Origin: Christensenella sp. UBA4263
Lineage (GTDB): Bacteria > Bacillota > Clostridia > Christensenellales > Aristaeellaceae
Direction of reading: 5' to 3'
Assembly (NCBI GenBank): GCA_002395225.1
Contig: DGWH01000111.1
Span: 1-13,129, forward strand
DNA: 13,129 nucleotides
Below, in pieces: positions 1 through 5,651 of this stretch. The notes beneath the pieces were generated by a model. It was not told where the DNA came from and ran no database searches. It was given only the letters and a program-made list of their open reading frames with translations. Both the position numbers and the translations under genes were made by a program. Numbering within the stretch: the stretch's first letter is position 1; every line of letters starts with the position of its first letter.

Positions 1-2
1 GG

Positions 3-725
3 AGAACAGAGGTTTTCCGCAACAATGGTGACATTTACTGCGCGTCGGCATCCGCGATGTTTGGTGTTCCTGTTGAGAAGCATGGTGTTAACGGCCACCT
101 TCGGCAAAAAGGCAAAATCGCGGAATTGGCCCTCGGCTACGGCGGCAGTGTCGGGGCCCTGAAGGCAATGGGCGCTCTGGACATGGGCCTGAAAGAAGAG
201 GAGCTGCAGCCGCTGGTTTCCGCATGGCGGCAGTCTAATCCGAACATCGTCGCCTTCTGGTGGGATGTGGATGATGCAGTGAAGACAGCGATCCGCATGC
301 GGACGGCAACGGAGACACATGGCATCCGGTTCGTTTACCAAAGTGCCATGCTGTTCATTCAGCTTCCGTCGGGCAGGCGGCTGGCCTACGTGAAACCGAA
401 GATCGGCGAGAACAAATTCGGCGGCGAATCCGTCACCTACGAAGGCGTCGGCGCGACGAAAAAATGGGAGCGGATTGAAAGTTACGGCCCGAAATTCGTG
501 GAAAACATTGTGCAGGCAATCAGCAGGGACATCCTGTGTTACGCCATGCGGACGCTGAGCCACTGCTTTATCTGCGGGCATATTCACGACGAACTCATCA
601 TCGAAGCCAGCAAGGGGGTAGACCTGCAGGCAATATGTGAGCAGATGGGCCGGGTGCCGCCGTGGCTTCCGGGAGCCGTGCTGCAGGCCGACGGGTACGA
701 GACAGAATGGTACCGGAAGGATTGA
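3..725 (+). CDS. DNA polymerase family A, C-terminal part (phage/ICE type), 5' end outside window
   Basis: The frame is open from the window edge (first full codon at base 3) to TGA 723-725, giving 240 residues of a longer protein. It is the fingers/palm end of a family A DNA polymerase, which copies DNA during phage or element replication. The O-helix motif is visible as R34-x3-K38-x7-YG (RQKGKIAELALGYGG), and motif C as HDE at residues 195-197 (IHDELIIE), which supplies a catalytic Asp. The residues before M19 (NNGDIYCASASAMFGVPVEK) also fit this family, so ATG 57 is internal and not the start. Motif A lies upstream of the window. The style (palm insert, ending DGYETEWYRKD) is that of stand-alone polymerases in clostridial prophages and not of cellular PolA. 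A terminator follows at once, so this is the last gene of its transcript. Confidence 0.9.
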   Translation, partial: RTEVFRNNGDIYCASASAMFGVPVEKHGVNGHLRQKGKIAELALGYGGSVGALKAMGALDMGLKEEELQPLVSAWRQSNPNIVAFWWDVDDAVKTAIRMRTATETHGIRFVYQSAMLFIQLPSGRRLAYVKPKIGENKFGGESVTYEGVGATKKWERIESYGPKFVENIVQAISRDILCYAMRTLSHCFICGHIHDELIIEASKGVDLQAICEQMGRVPPWLPGAVLQADGYETEWYRKD

Positions 726-726
726 A

Positions 727-766
727 AAGAGCGCTCACCGATGATGGTGGGCGCTTTCATATTTTA
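727..766. terminator. Intrinsic terminator, probably bidirectional
   Basis: The stem is AGCGCTCACC (730-739) with GGTGGGCGCT (746-755), ten pairs with one G-T, around a 6-base loop. It is followed by TTCATATTTT on the + strand and by CTTTTC on the - strand. It ends the DNA polymerase transcript. It also lies just past the stop of the convergent gene at 764-1219. Confidence 0.75.
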
Positions 767-1219
767 TGCCAAAACAGAAAACCCATGCTCAAAGAATTCG
801 GAATTCATAGGAATGATATCAGGCTTAACTTTACCTTCAAAGGCTACCAGAATAAGATCTTCAAGGATGCCTACAACACATCCTACACGTTTTTTGACTG
901 TATCATATATTTTTGAGCCAAAATAGATGCCATAAGGGAAACCATAATCTGAAGGAACACCAATTGCATTAAACTCAACTGATGGTTCTGCAACACGGAG
1001 AGATGTTCCATGCTGCTCGGGCAAATATGTAACAATATTGTTTTGACACGTTGCAGCATCTATGAATTCCTTCCATGCTGGCGCTTCCATCATATCACGC
1101 TTACGTACGCAGCAATCAATTAGCTCTATAATGGCTGATTCCAGCACGTTCCTCCAGATCCTTTTTTTTAAATCACGGTCAATAAGAAGCTTCCAGAGCT
1201 TCTTGTAGCTGATTTCCAT
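764..1219 (-). CDS. Unrecognised 151-aa protein with a truncated XRE-regulator N-terminus (possible hybrid or pseudogene)
   Basis: The start is ATG 1219, chosen because GAGGTGA lies 6 bases upstream; an in-frame ATG at 1273 would add 18 residues but lacks such a site. The first 19 residues (MEISYKKLWKLLIDRDLKK) match the start of the short Cro/CI-type regulators that begin ISYKxLWKLLIDxxxKKxDL. At an A8 run (T8 on the + strand, 1162-1169) the reading frame leaves that pattern. One extra A would continue it as KKKDLEERAGISHYRAN before a stop. The in-frame remainder (about residues 20-151) is not recognised. It is a mixed protein with no clear membrane segment, and its last third is rich in V, I, G and F. 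Either an indel has broken a regulator and fused its start to another frame, or the whole is a real protein with a coincidental start. It is divergent from the XRE gene at 1528. Confidence 0.5.
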   Translation of the reverse strand: MEISYKKLWKLLIDRDLKKRIWRNVLESAIIELIDCCVRKRDMMEAPAWKEFIDAATCQNNIVTYLPEQHGTSLRVAEPSVEFNAIGVPSDYGFPYGIYFGSKIYDTVKKRVGCVVGILEDLILVAFEGKVKPDIIPMNSEFFEHGFSVLA

Positions 1220-1527
1220 ACGTGTCACCTCGTAATGCACTGAATTGACTCTCGAATAAAGAAAGCAAGCCAACCTTACTGTATCTCAAAATAGCAAAAA
1301 AAAGCAAACAAAAGCTAGTTTTTAAAAACGTTAAAGAACGCGGCTTGTTGAGTGTTTCTGAAAACTAAGGATTAACTTGAGAACAGATTGACAAATGAAA
1401 TGAACTTTGATAAGCTTGATGTAAACTGAAATGCTAACAAGCATCGTGGCAAATTAGTTTTAGCTGTCGATCTCTGTGCCTTGAGCACGAGTTATACTCA
1501 CAGAACGAAAGAAGGAGAATAAATGTC
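1220..1527. promoter_or_regulatory. Divergent intergenic control region between the 764-1219 gene and the XRE operon
   Basis: This is 308 bases of AT-rich DNA with no convincing gene. On the + strand TTGACA (1388-1393) is followed after 17 bases by TAAGCT, a weak -10. A better -10, TATACT (1493-1498), lies close to the XRE start but has no good -35. An A-rich stretch with repeated AGCAAA (about 1290-1315) lies nearer the - strand gene. The promoter choices are uncertain. The ribosome binding sites of both flanking genes are clear. Confidence 0.35.
1476..1499. promoter_or_regulatory. Two abutting short palindromes over the XRE -10 (candidate operator)
   Basis: GTGC-N5-GCAC (1476-1488) is directly followed by GAGT-TAT-ACTC (1489-1499). 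The second palindrome contains the TATACT hexamer. The pair ends 12 bases before the GAAGGAG ribosome binding site of the XRE gene. This position fits autorepression by that regulator, but no binding data are implied. Confidence 0.3.
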
Positions 1528-1905
1528 ATGACCCCCAGCACCATGAATTTTGGAGGATTTCTTCAAAAGAAGCGTGAAGAGAAGGAGATCACGCTTAGAA
1601 AGATGGCTGAGTTGCTTGGCTTCTCCGCCCCATTTCTTAGTGACGTAGAAAAAGACCGTCGAAATCCACCTGAATTGGCAAAGTTAGAGCAGATTGCAAA
1701 TATTCTTGAGCTTTCAACTTCAGAAAAAGAAACCATGTATGACCTCGCGGGTAAGAAACGCGGCTCGATTCCCCCAGACCTTCCGGAGTATATCATGAGT
1801 CACGACTGTGTTATAACTGCTCTTCGTATTGCCCGTGATTCTGATGCGGGGGAAAAGGTATGGCTAAAGTTTATCAACGAGCTCAGATGCTCAGATGCTG
1901 AGTAG
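1528..1905 (+). CDS. XRE-family HTH transcriptional regulator, first gene of the Hachiman-like operon
   Basis: The product is 125 aa. Residues about 10-66 form a Cro/CI-type helix-turn-helix (LRKMAELLGFSAPFLSDVEK, with RRNPPELAKLEQIANIL following), the classic XRE pattern. The rest (PPDLPEYIMSHDCVITALRI onward) is a short C-terminal segment of unknown role. The start at ATG 1528 is supported by GAAGGAG at 1511-1517, 10 bases away; ATG 1543 is an alternative without its own site. The restored start of the HamA-like gene lies 57 bases downstream on the same strand with no terminator between, so the two were one operon. By analogy with other defence-linked regulators it may repress the operon until infection; that role is inference. 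Two small palindromes just upstream are candidate operators. Confidence 0.88.
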   Translation: MTPSTMNFGGFLQKKREEKEITLRKMAELLGFSAPFLSDVEKDRRNPPELAKLEQIANILELSTSEKETMYDLAGKKRGSIPPDLPEYIMSHDCVITALRIARDSDAGEKVWLKFINELRCSDAE

Positions 1906-1961
1906 GGTGAATAATTGTTTGAATATTCGCGAACAGATTGAGTGCCAGGAGGAATTGATGG

Positions 1962-2054
1962 ATGAAAAAGCTATGCTTTGGGACGTTGCTTAATCTGGTT
2001 TATCAAGCCAGAGGGCAAAATGTGAAATACAGAAGCATAGTACAAGGTAGATAA
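1962..2054 (+). pseudogene. hamA: HamA-like gene, 5' fragment cut by IS66
   Basis: ATG 1962 follows a perfect AGGAGG (1947-1952) with 9-base spacing. Twenty-six native codons (MKKLCFGTLLNLVYQARGQN then VKYRSI) run to base 2039, the end of the left target duplication. The frame then enters the insertion sequence and stops at TAA 2052-2054 after four foreign codons (VQGR). The next native codon is TGC at 5652 on the far side of the element. The two halves are in the same phase, and the joined residues read smoothly (KYRSI|CDAIFTAYGCDD). Restored, the protein is 486 aa. The fragment on its own has no predicted function. Start confidence is high because of the ribosome binding site and the 57-base distance from the regulator gene. 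Confidence 0.85.
2032..2039. repeat. Target-site duplication, left copy (GAAGCATA)
   Basis: The 8-bp sequence GAAGCATA touches the left terminal inverted repeat of the element. It is identical to bases 5644-5651 at the other end. Eight bases is the usual duplication length for the IS66 family. Confidence 0.95.
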
Positions 2055-2065
2055 CAAAGGTCAAA
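2040..2065. repeat. IS66 terminal inverted repeat, tnpC side
   Basis: This end begins GTACAAGGTAGATAACAAAG. It matches the reverse complement of 5618-5643 except at positions 15 (A/G) and 22 (T/C). It abuts the left target duplication. Confidence 0.93.
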
Positions 2066-2082
2066 CACAGTTACCAATGAAA

Positions 2083-2125
2083 AGGACACAGTCCCGAGAG
2101 ATTCTATTTCTCGGAGCTGTGTCCT
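2083..2125 (-). terminator. Long hairpin after tnpC, terminator of the IS66 transcript
   Basis: Outer arms are AGGACACA (2083-2090) and TGTGTCCT (2118-2125). Inner arms are CCGAGA (2094-2099) and TCTCGG (2109-2114), with one mismatch between them. Read on the - strand, the stem is followed by TTTTCATT. It lies 60 bases past the tnpC stop. On the + strand the stem would also hinder transcripts entering from the regulator gene. Confidence 0.75.
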
Positions 2126-2184
2126 AATTAATTTGTTCATCTTTTGGACGATTCGTTACTCAGCTCGTCTGGCCTTCGTTCAGA

Positions 2185-4554
2185 CTACGCGCCTGACTGT
2201 GCCGGGGTGCCGGAGCCAGTTGAATCCTGAGTGTCAGGTTTTTCTTCGGATTGATACTGTTCATCTTTCATCTGTTTGGTAATTAACTCGGCTATCTCAA
2301 CGATCTGTTCACGCTTACGATCCAGCCTTTTTTTTGCATACTCGGCATAATCATCAGACCACGGCATGAGTTCATCCAGATACTCAAGGCTGCCATAGCC
2401 CGGAAGTTCGTCATGCCTGAGACTCCGGATTTTTTCCTGACTGTACCACTTGTAATCATTATGAGCCTTGAGCAAACCCGGTAATTTTTCGCAAAGGTAT
2501 TCCAAATAAACCTGTTCATTGGCGCCATTTTCCTTCGCTGTTCGAAGCAGGCTGAACCAAAGTGTACAGGCTACAGTACCCATAACGGTATCCATCTGTT
2601 TGCAGTTGGACCTGATAATGCCTAGATTAGCGAACGTCCGCTCCGCAGCCGAGTTTTGAAGAGGCATATCCGGGTCCTTTACTGCATTGTAAAAGCGGTC
2701 CTTAAATTTTACTGCATAGTTGAGTGCCTTCGCCCAATAACTTGAATCAGATTGCGAGAGTTTTTGTTGGTACTTCTCAATCAATTCAAATAGTTCATCA
2801 AGCAGTGGCTTTACTGTATTCAACCTATATTGTTCCTTTTCCTGTCTTGTGGCGAATTCATCAGTCTTCCTTTCGGCTTCAAAGAGCTTTCCAAATGCAT
2901 CCAAAATGAGATTCACGGGCATTGCAGCTCTTTGTTTTTCCGTCATTGCCTGATACTTTTTTTGACCCTTTAAAGCCTGTATGACATCCACAAAATTGGA
3001 ACGGGCATGTTGAATGCAGCCAACCAGTTCGATTTGGTCCGCAAACTCATTAAGAAGTGCTCCATAAGCGCTGTATCCGTCAGACATGATTTTTCCTGAA
3101 AAACCGCGTATGAGCTTCACAAACTCTGCCGCAGAGCGACTGCCTGTGTAGTAGACAATAACGATAGGCGGGATATTCAGCTTCTCACTGGTACGAATCA
3201 GCCAAAGCACAGAATTTTTTCTTCCCTCTCTTGCTAAATCCTCCCTTATTCTCATCCAGGTTTCATCTGTCTGGAGCTTGCCCTGTTCGAGGAGTTTTTC
3301 CAGCAGACGCAAGATCATAGGTCGAGCCAGTGTAAGTGCATACTGAATCGACCAAAGGTACATACGTTGCTTGGTATACTTCAGCCCTTTTGCTTCAAGG
3401 TCCCTGAGTATACGCGTAACAGCGACTCCCATACTGTACCGTTGAAAAAGCAGTTGCGCAAGCACTGTGGTAGAAAGGTCGCTTCCGGACAGAAACTTGC
3501 TTTCGTGAGCGCTATCTGCTGAATAGATCTTGTTCTCTGTTTTATCCTGAGCACGTTCATATGTTACCGTCATTGCAATTGGAATTGTAATGATGAGCGT
3601 GGTTTCATAACTGCCCGAAGGAAGCTTATGAAATATATGCCCCGGATGTAGTCTCTGCAGTTCCTCCATATCAAGCGTCTTATGACATTCGAGGTGTATT
3701 GCTTCTTTTGCCGTATTATCCGCGCAACCCACCTGGCGTTTCGGTTTGGAGGTATGCTTCCGAAAAGGCTTTTTAGAATTATCGGCAGAGTTGCCCTCCT
3801 GTTCAGACGCATCTGTTTTGGAAGAAGGCTCTTCCTTCGTTTGGGCAGACTGATCCCCTTCACTATTTTTAGACGATTCCGGATGCGTAGAGCCAGATGC
3901 TTCGGTGCTTTTTGACGCATTATCCACACCGGAAGCTGCAGATGTATCTGGCTTCTCCTCGGTCTTTTCAGTCTTGTGTTCCCCGGACTCCAGAGCACTT
4001 CTGCGTTCGCTTTTTGATCCGAAATTGACTTCACGCGTTCTTCCGCTCTGTTCTTTAAGAACAGCATTCTGGAGCCTTTCATTCTGCAGCTCCTTCTGAA
4101 GCTCCATGATCTCTTTGGCCCGTCTATTGGTGCATTCAATAAGAGTGCATACTAGTTTTGCCAGATTGCGTTTGGAAAAGTTCATAAGTTCCTTTACTCC
4201 AGGAACTCCGATTATCTGCACATTATCATATACGTCAACTTGTAAGAGCTTGTTCAATAAATCGTCATACGGAATCGACTCGACATCAGATTCTGTTGAC
4301 TCTTCTGAATCAGAATGCTCTTCCGTCTTCGTTGCAGTCGCCGAAGGATTCTCATCTGCAACCGCGCCGTTGATTGAAGCGTGGACCATCTGAAAGAGAG
4401 ACTGCATCTGTTCCTCAGGAATATAGACTCCCTGTGCCTGAGCCTGATCATGAATCTGCTGTTCAATCGCACTTGTTTCAATTTCGACAGATGTACCCTG
4501 CGAAACATCGACGGGATTTGTATTTGCAGGAACTACTTTGTTTTCCATTGTCAC
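2185..4554 (-). CDS. tnpC: IS66-family transposase TnpC (DDE), with long acidic N-terminus
   Basis: This protein of about 789 aa catalyses cutting and joining of the element ends. The DDE triad is readable: D430 in LQTDETW, D492 in MSDGYSAY and E638 in NSAAERTF. Other IS66 landmarks are a leucine-rich coiled coil (around KEIMELQKELQNERLQNAVL), the FGSKSERR motif after it, and GCIQHARSNF. The usual cysteine zinc finger between FGxKSE and the catalytic core is not evident. In its place is a low-complexity stretch rich in S, E, T and K (about 70 residues). The C-terminus is another charged tail. The first 95 or so residues are acidic and unusual, which makes the protein longer than the usual 450-550 aa. 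GTG 4554 is the chosen start because GGAGG (4567-4563) lies 8 bases away; ATG 4548 is the alternative, and GTG 4563 overlaps the binding site. The 131-aa gene ends 34 bases upstream of this ORF's farthest start. Confidence 0.93.
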   Translation of the reverse strand: MTMENKVVPANTNPVDVSQGTSVEIETSAIEQQIHDQAQAQGVYIPEEQMQSLFQMVHASINGAVADENPSATATKTEEHSDSEESTESDVESIPYDDLLNKLLQVDVYDNVQIIGVPGVKELMNFSKRNLAKLVCTLIECTNRRAKEIMELQKELQNERLQNAVLKEQSGRTREVNFGSKSERRSALESGEHKTEKTEEKPDTSAASGVDNASKSTEASGSTHPESSKNSEGDQSAQTKEEPSSKTDASEQEGNSADNSKKPFRKHTSKPKRQVGCADNTAKEAIHLECHKTLDMEELQRLHPGHIFHKLPSGSYETTLIITIPIAMTVTYERAQDKTENKIYSADSAHESKFLSGSDLSTTVLAQLLFQRYSMGVAVTRILRDLEAKGLKYTKQRMYLWSIQYALTLARPMILRLLEKLLEQGKLQTDETWMRIREDLAREGRKNSVLWLIRTSEKLNIPPIVIVYYTGSRSAAEFVKLIRGFSGKIMSDGYSAYGALLNEFADQIELVGCIQHARSNFVDVIQALKGQKKYQAMTEKQRAAMPVNLILDAFGKLFEAERKTDEFATRQEKEQYRLNTVKPLLDELFELIEKYQQKLSQSDSSYWAKALNYAVKFKDRFYNAVKDPDMPLQNSAAERTFANLGIIRSNCKQMDTVMGTVACTLWFSLLRTAKENGANEQVYLEYLCEKLPGLLKAHNDYKWYSQEKIRSLRHDELPGYGSLEYLDELMPWSDDYAEYAKKRLDRKREQIVEIAELITKQMKDEQYQSEEKPDTQDSTGSGTPAQSGA

Positions 4555-4597
4555 AGGGTACACCTCCTTTTATATAGAAACAGTATTTGTCTATGCG

Positions 4598-4993
4598 TTA
4601 ACCAATCATTGCAATGAGGCGATTGATTTCTGCAACCGCTTTATCCGTTGCACGACTTATTTCCTGAAACCGTACGGCCATGCTCTTCAAAACAGCCGTC
4701 ATCTGTGTATGGATAGTTTTGGAATGCTCTTCCTGTTTTTGCATTTTCTGAAGTATATCTTCATACTTTGTTTTGTATTCACTGTCTATGTTTTCCGATG
4801 AGGAAGAGGCTTTTTTTCTACCCGTAGGAATTACCTTGCCGGTATCAGGGTCCAGTTTCCCAATGACTTTTCTCTTCATTACCTTTTTTTGCGTATCTTC
4901 GTCTAGATATACCGTTACTTGATATACATAAGTGATGTTTACGTTCCGATTATATGAATTCCTGGTATAGGTTTCGAGTTCTCTCAGCGCCAT
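4598..4993 (-). CDS. 131-aa IS66 passenger or accessory protein with an IS1634/IS4-like N-terminal patch
   Basis: The start at ATG 4993 has AAGGAGG 7-8 bases upstream. Residues about 20-60 (YVYQVTVYLDEDTQKKVMKR, then KVIGKLDPDTGKVIP) resemble, from memory, the N-terminal segment of IS1634/IS4-type transposases, where a similar phrase ending IGKLDxxTGxxIP precedes the core. From about residue 70 the protein is polar and helical (IDSEYKTKYEDILQKMQKQE) and ends in a likely coiled coil (VRFQEISRATDKAVAEINRL). It has no catalytic motif. It lies between tnpB and tnpC, is co-directional with both, and shares a promoter with tnpC. It occupies a place where standard IS66 elements carry only TnpA/TnpB, so a DNA-binding or transposase-partner role is plausible but unproven. 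Confidence 0.8.
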   Translation of the reverse strand: MALRELETYTRNSYNRNVNITYVYQVTVYLDEDTQKKVMKRKVIGKLDPDTGKVIPTGRKKASSSSENIDSEYKTKYEDILQKMQKQEEHSKTIHTQMTAVLKSMAVRFQEISRATDKAVAEINRLIAMIG

Positions 4994-5042
4994 GTAAAGA
5001 CCTCCTTCCGCCTGGCACTCGTCGATTGCAAATGGAAAACTG

Positions 5043-5110
5043 TACTAATTATATCAAATTATTAGTATCTTGTAAATATGTAAATACTAATAAATAAATA
5101 CTAATTAGTA
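5043..5110. repeat. Cluster of TACTAAT/ATTAGTA heptamers
   Basis: There are five copies in 68 bases: TACTAAT at 5043, 5085 and 5099, and ATTAGTA at 5061 and 5104 (the last two overlap as a palindrome). They flank and partly overlap the promoter for the 131-aa gene and tnpC. They may be an operator for an element-coded protein. Confidence 0.6.
5048..5076 (-). promoter_or_regulatory. Strong sigma-A type promoter for the 131-aa gene and tnpC
   Basis: On the - strand TTTACA (5076-5071) and a perfect TATAAT (5053-5048) are separated by exactly 17 bases. The gene start is 55 bases downstream at 4993. This is the best promoter match in the window, and it lies between the tnpB terminator and the next gene. 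Confidence 0.75.
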
Positions 5111-5120
5111 TGTGAAAAGG

Positions 5121-5155
5121 TAACAAAAGAAGCCGGCTGCGTTCACCGGCTTCTT
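5121..5155 (-). terminator. Intrinsic terminator at the end of tnpB
   Basis: The perfect 10-bp stem AAGAAGCCGG (5127-5136) with CCGGCTTCTT (5146-5155) overlaps the tnpB stop codon (5143-5145). On the - strand it is followed by TTTTGTTA. It separates tnpB transcription from the downstream pair of genes. Confidence 0.8.
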
Positions 5156-5478
5156 CCGTTTCCCACTCCTTGGAGGATCTTTTCATATTCTTCAGGCGTT
5201 ATTTCTACCAGTTCTTCACTGTTTCTTATCCATTTCACTTTGCTTTCTTCCAATAGACGGATGGTTAATGTGTGTCCTCCCTTGTCTTTCTTTAATTCCT
5301 TGATCAGCTTTGCCGATCTTCCACAAAAGGCATATGTAGTTCCTTCTTCCATTTCTACTCCATAGAGCAGTTCCAACATCATTCGTAATGTCCTTATTCC
5401 ACATCTCAAATCCGTATATCCGCACTTCATTACTACGCGATGGACGCGCTTCTCGCTCTCGTTTTTATCATTCTGCAT
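5143..5478 (-). CDS. tnpB: IS66-family accessory protein TnpB-like (Orf2)
   Basis: This 111-aa protein is the length expected for IS66 TnpB (about 115 aa). The family pattern is visible: GYTDLRCGIRTLRMMLE for the usual GxTDLRKGIDGL, YAFCGRSAKLIKELKKDK for the FxFCGRRxxRIKxL segment, and then HTLTIRLLEESKVKW. TnpB is needed for transposition in several IS66 members, although its exact role is not settled. The start at ATG 5478 is set by AAAGGA directly upstream. A longer frame to 5613 exists but crosses the promoter and lacks a binding site. It has its own terminator and its own upstream extended -10. Its coding strand is opposite to the 5' end of a long + strand open frame that runs into the HamA-like gene; that overlap is antisense and not coding. 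Confidence 0.85.
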   Translation of the reverse strand: MQNDKNESEKRVHRVVMKCGYTDLRCGIRTLRMMLELLYGVEMEEGTTYAFCGRSAKLIKELKKDKGGHTLTIRLLEESKVKWIRNSEELVEITPEEYEKILQGVGNGRSR

Positions 5479-5520
5479 TTCCTTTATTCTCCGGTTGTTT
5501 TTCTTACGAATATTGGAAAT

Positions 5521-5529
5521 ACTATACCA
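5521..5529 (-). promoter_or_regulatory. Extended -10 promoter for tnpB
   Basis: TGGTATAGT on the - strand (5529-5521) fits the TGnTATAAT extended -10 form. A weak -35, TTCAAT, lies 17 bases upstream. It lies 42 bases ahead of the tnpB start. Confidence 0.5.
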
Positions 5530-5558
5530 TGTCCTTTTCTGGAATTGAATGTCTTTCG

Positions 5559-5591
5559 TTAAAAAACTCTGCGAAGCTAATGCTTGCAGAG
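5559..5591 (-). terminator. Inward-facing terminator close to the IS66 end
   Basis: On the - strand, CTCTGCAAGC and GCTTCGCAGAG pair with one bulge around ATTA and are followed by TTTTTTAA. It lies between the outer inverted repeat and the tnpB promoter. It would stop transcripts that enter the element from outside, a known way for insertion sequences to limit impinging expression. Confidence 0.7.
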
Positions 5592-5617
5592 TCACGAATT
5601 TTCTTTCCAACAAGTCT

Positions 5618-5643
5618 TTTGGCCTTTGCTATCTACCTTGTAC
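5618..5643. repeat. IS66 terminal inverted repeat, tnpB side
   Basis: This end reads ...GCTATCTACCTTGTAC outward and matches 2040-2065 in inverse orientation at 24 of 26 bases. It abuts the right target duplication. Confidence 0.93.
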
Positions 5644-5651
5644 GAAGCATA
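5644..5651. repeat. Target-site duplication, right copy (GAAGCATA)
   Basis: This is the perfect direct repeat of 2032-2039, immediately outside the right end of the element. Confidence 0.95.

Larger units (their letters stand above)
2040..5643 (-). mobile_element. Complete IS66-family insertion sequence, 3604 bp, inserted in the HamA-like gene
   Basis: Both ends are visible: 26-bp terminal inverted repeats beginning GTACAAGGTAGATA, identical at 24 of 26 positions, flanked by perfect 8-bp direct repeats. Inside, all on the - strand, lie a TnpB-like gene, a 131-aa extra gene and TnpC, the DDE transposase. No TnpA-like gene is present, and only about 165 bases separate tnpB from its end. The element is longer than a typical IS66 (about 2.5-3 kb), partly through a long acidic extension of TnpC. 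Internal signals include an inward-facing terminator near the tnpB end, a terminator after tnpB, a strong promoter before the extra gene, and a long hairpin after tnpC. The clean duplication and intact frames suggest a recent, possibly still active insertion. Confidence 0.95.

Noticed and set aside
1388..1416. TTGACA-N17-TAAGCT as the main promoter of the XRE operon
   Set aside because: The -35 is perfect but the -10 matches at only three of six positions, so it is mentioned in the intergenic entry and not given as a promoter.
1895..1993. Small overlapping ORF after the XRE gene (ending LMDEKAMLWDVA)
   Set aside because: It has the AGGAGG at 1947-1952 only for a late internal ATG (1958), and that site is better spaced for ATG 1962 of the HamA-like gene. 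No recognisable product.
3570..4139. Arg-rich 189-aa - strand frame and the + strand frames within 2185-4563
   Set aside because: They are shadow frames of the tnpC gene, without ribosome binding sites and with skewed composition.
5388..5651. Taking 5388 (or 5529/5580) as the native start of the HamA-like gene
   Set aside because: This part lies inside the IS66 element and antisense to tnpB. The joined frame from ATG 1962, with its AGGAGG and the 8-bp duplication, explains the native start better.
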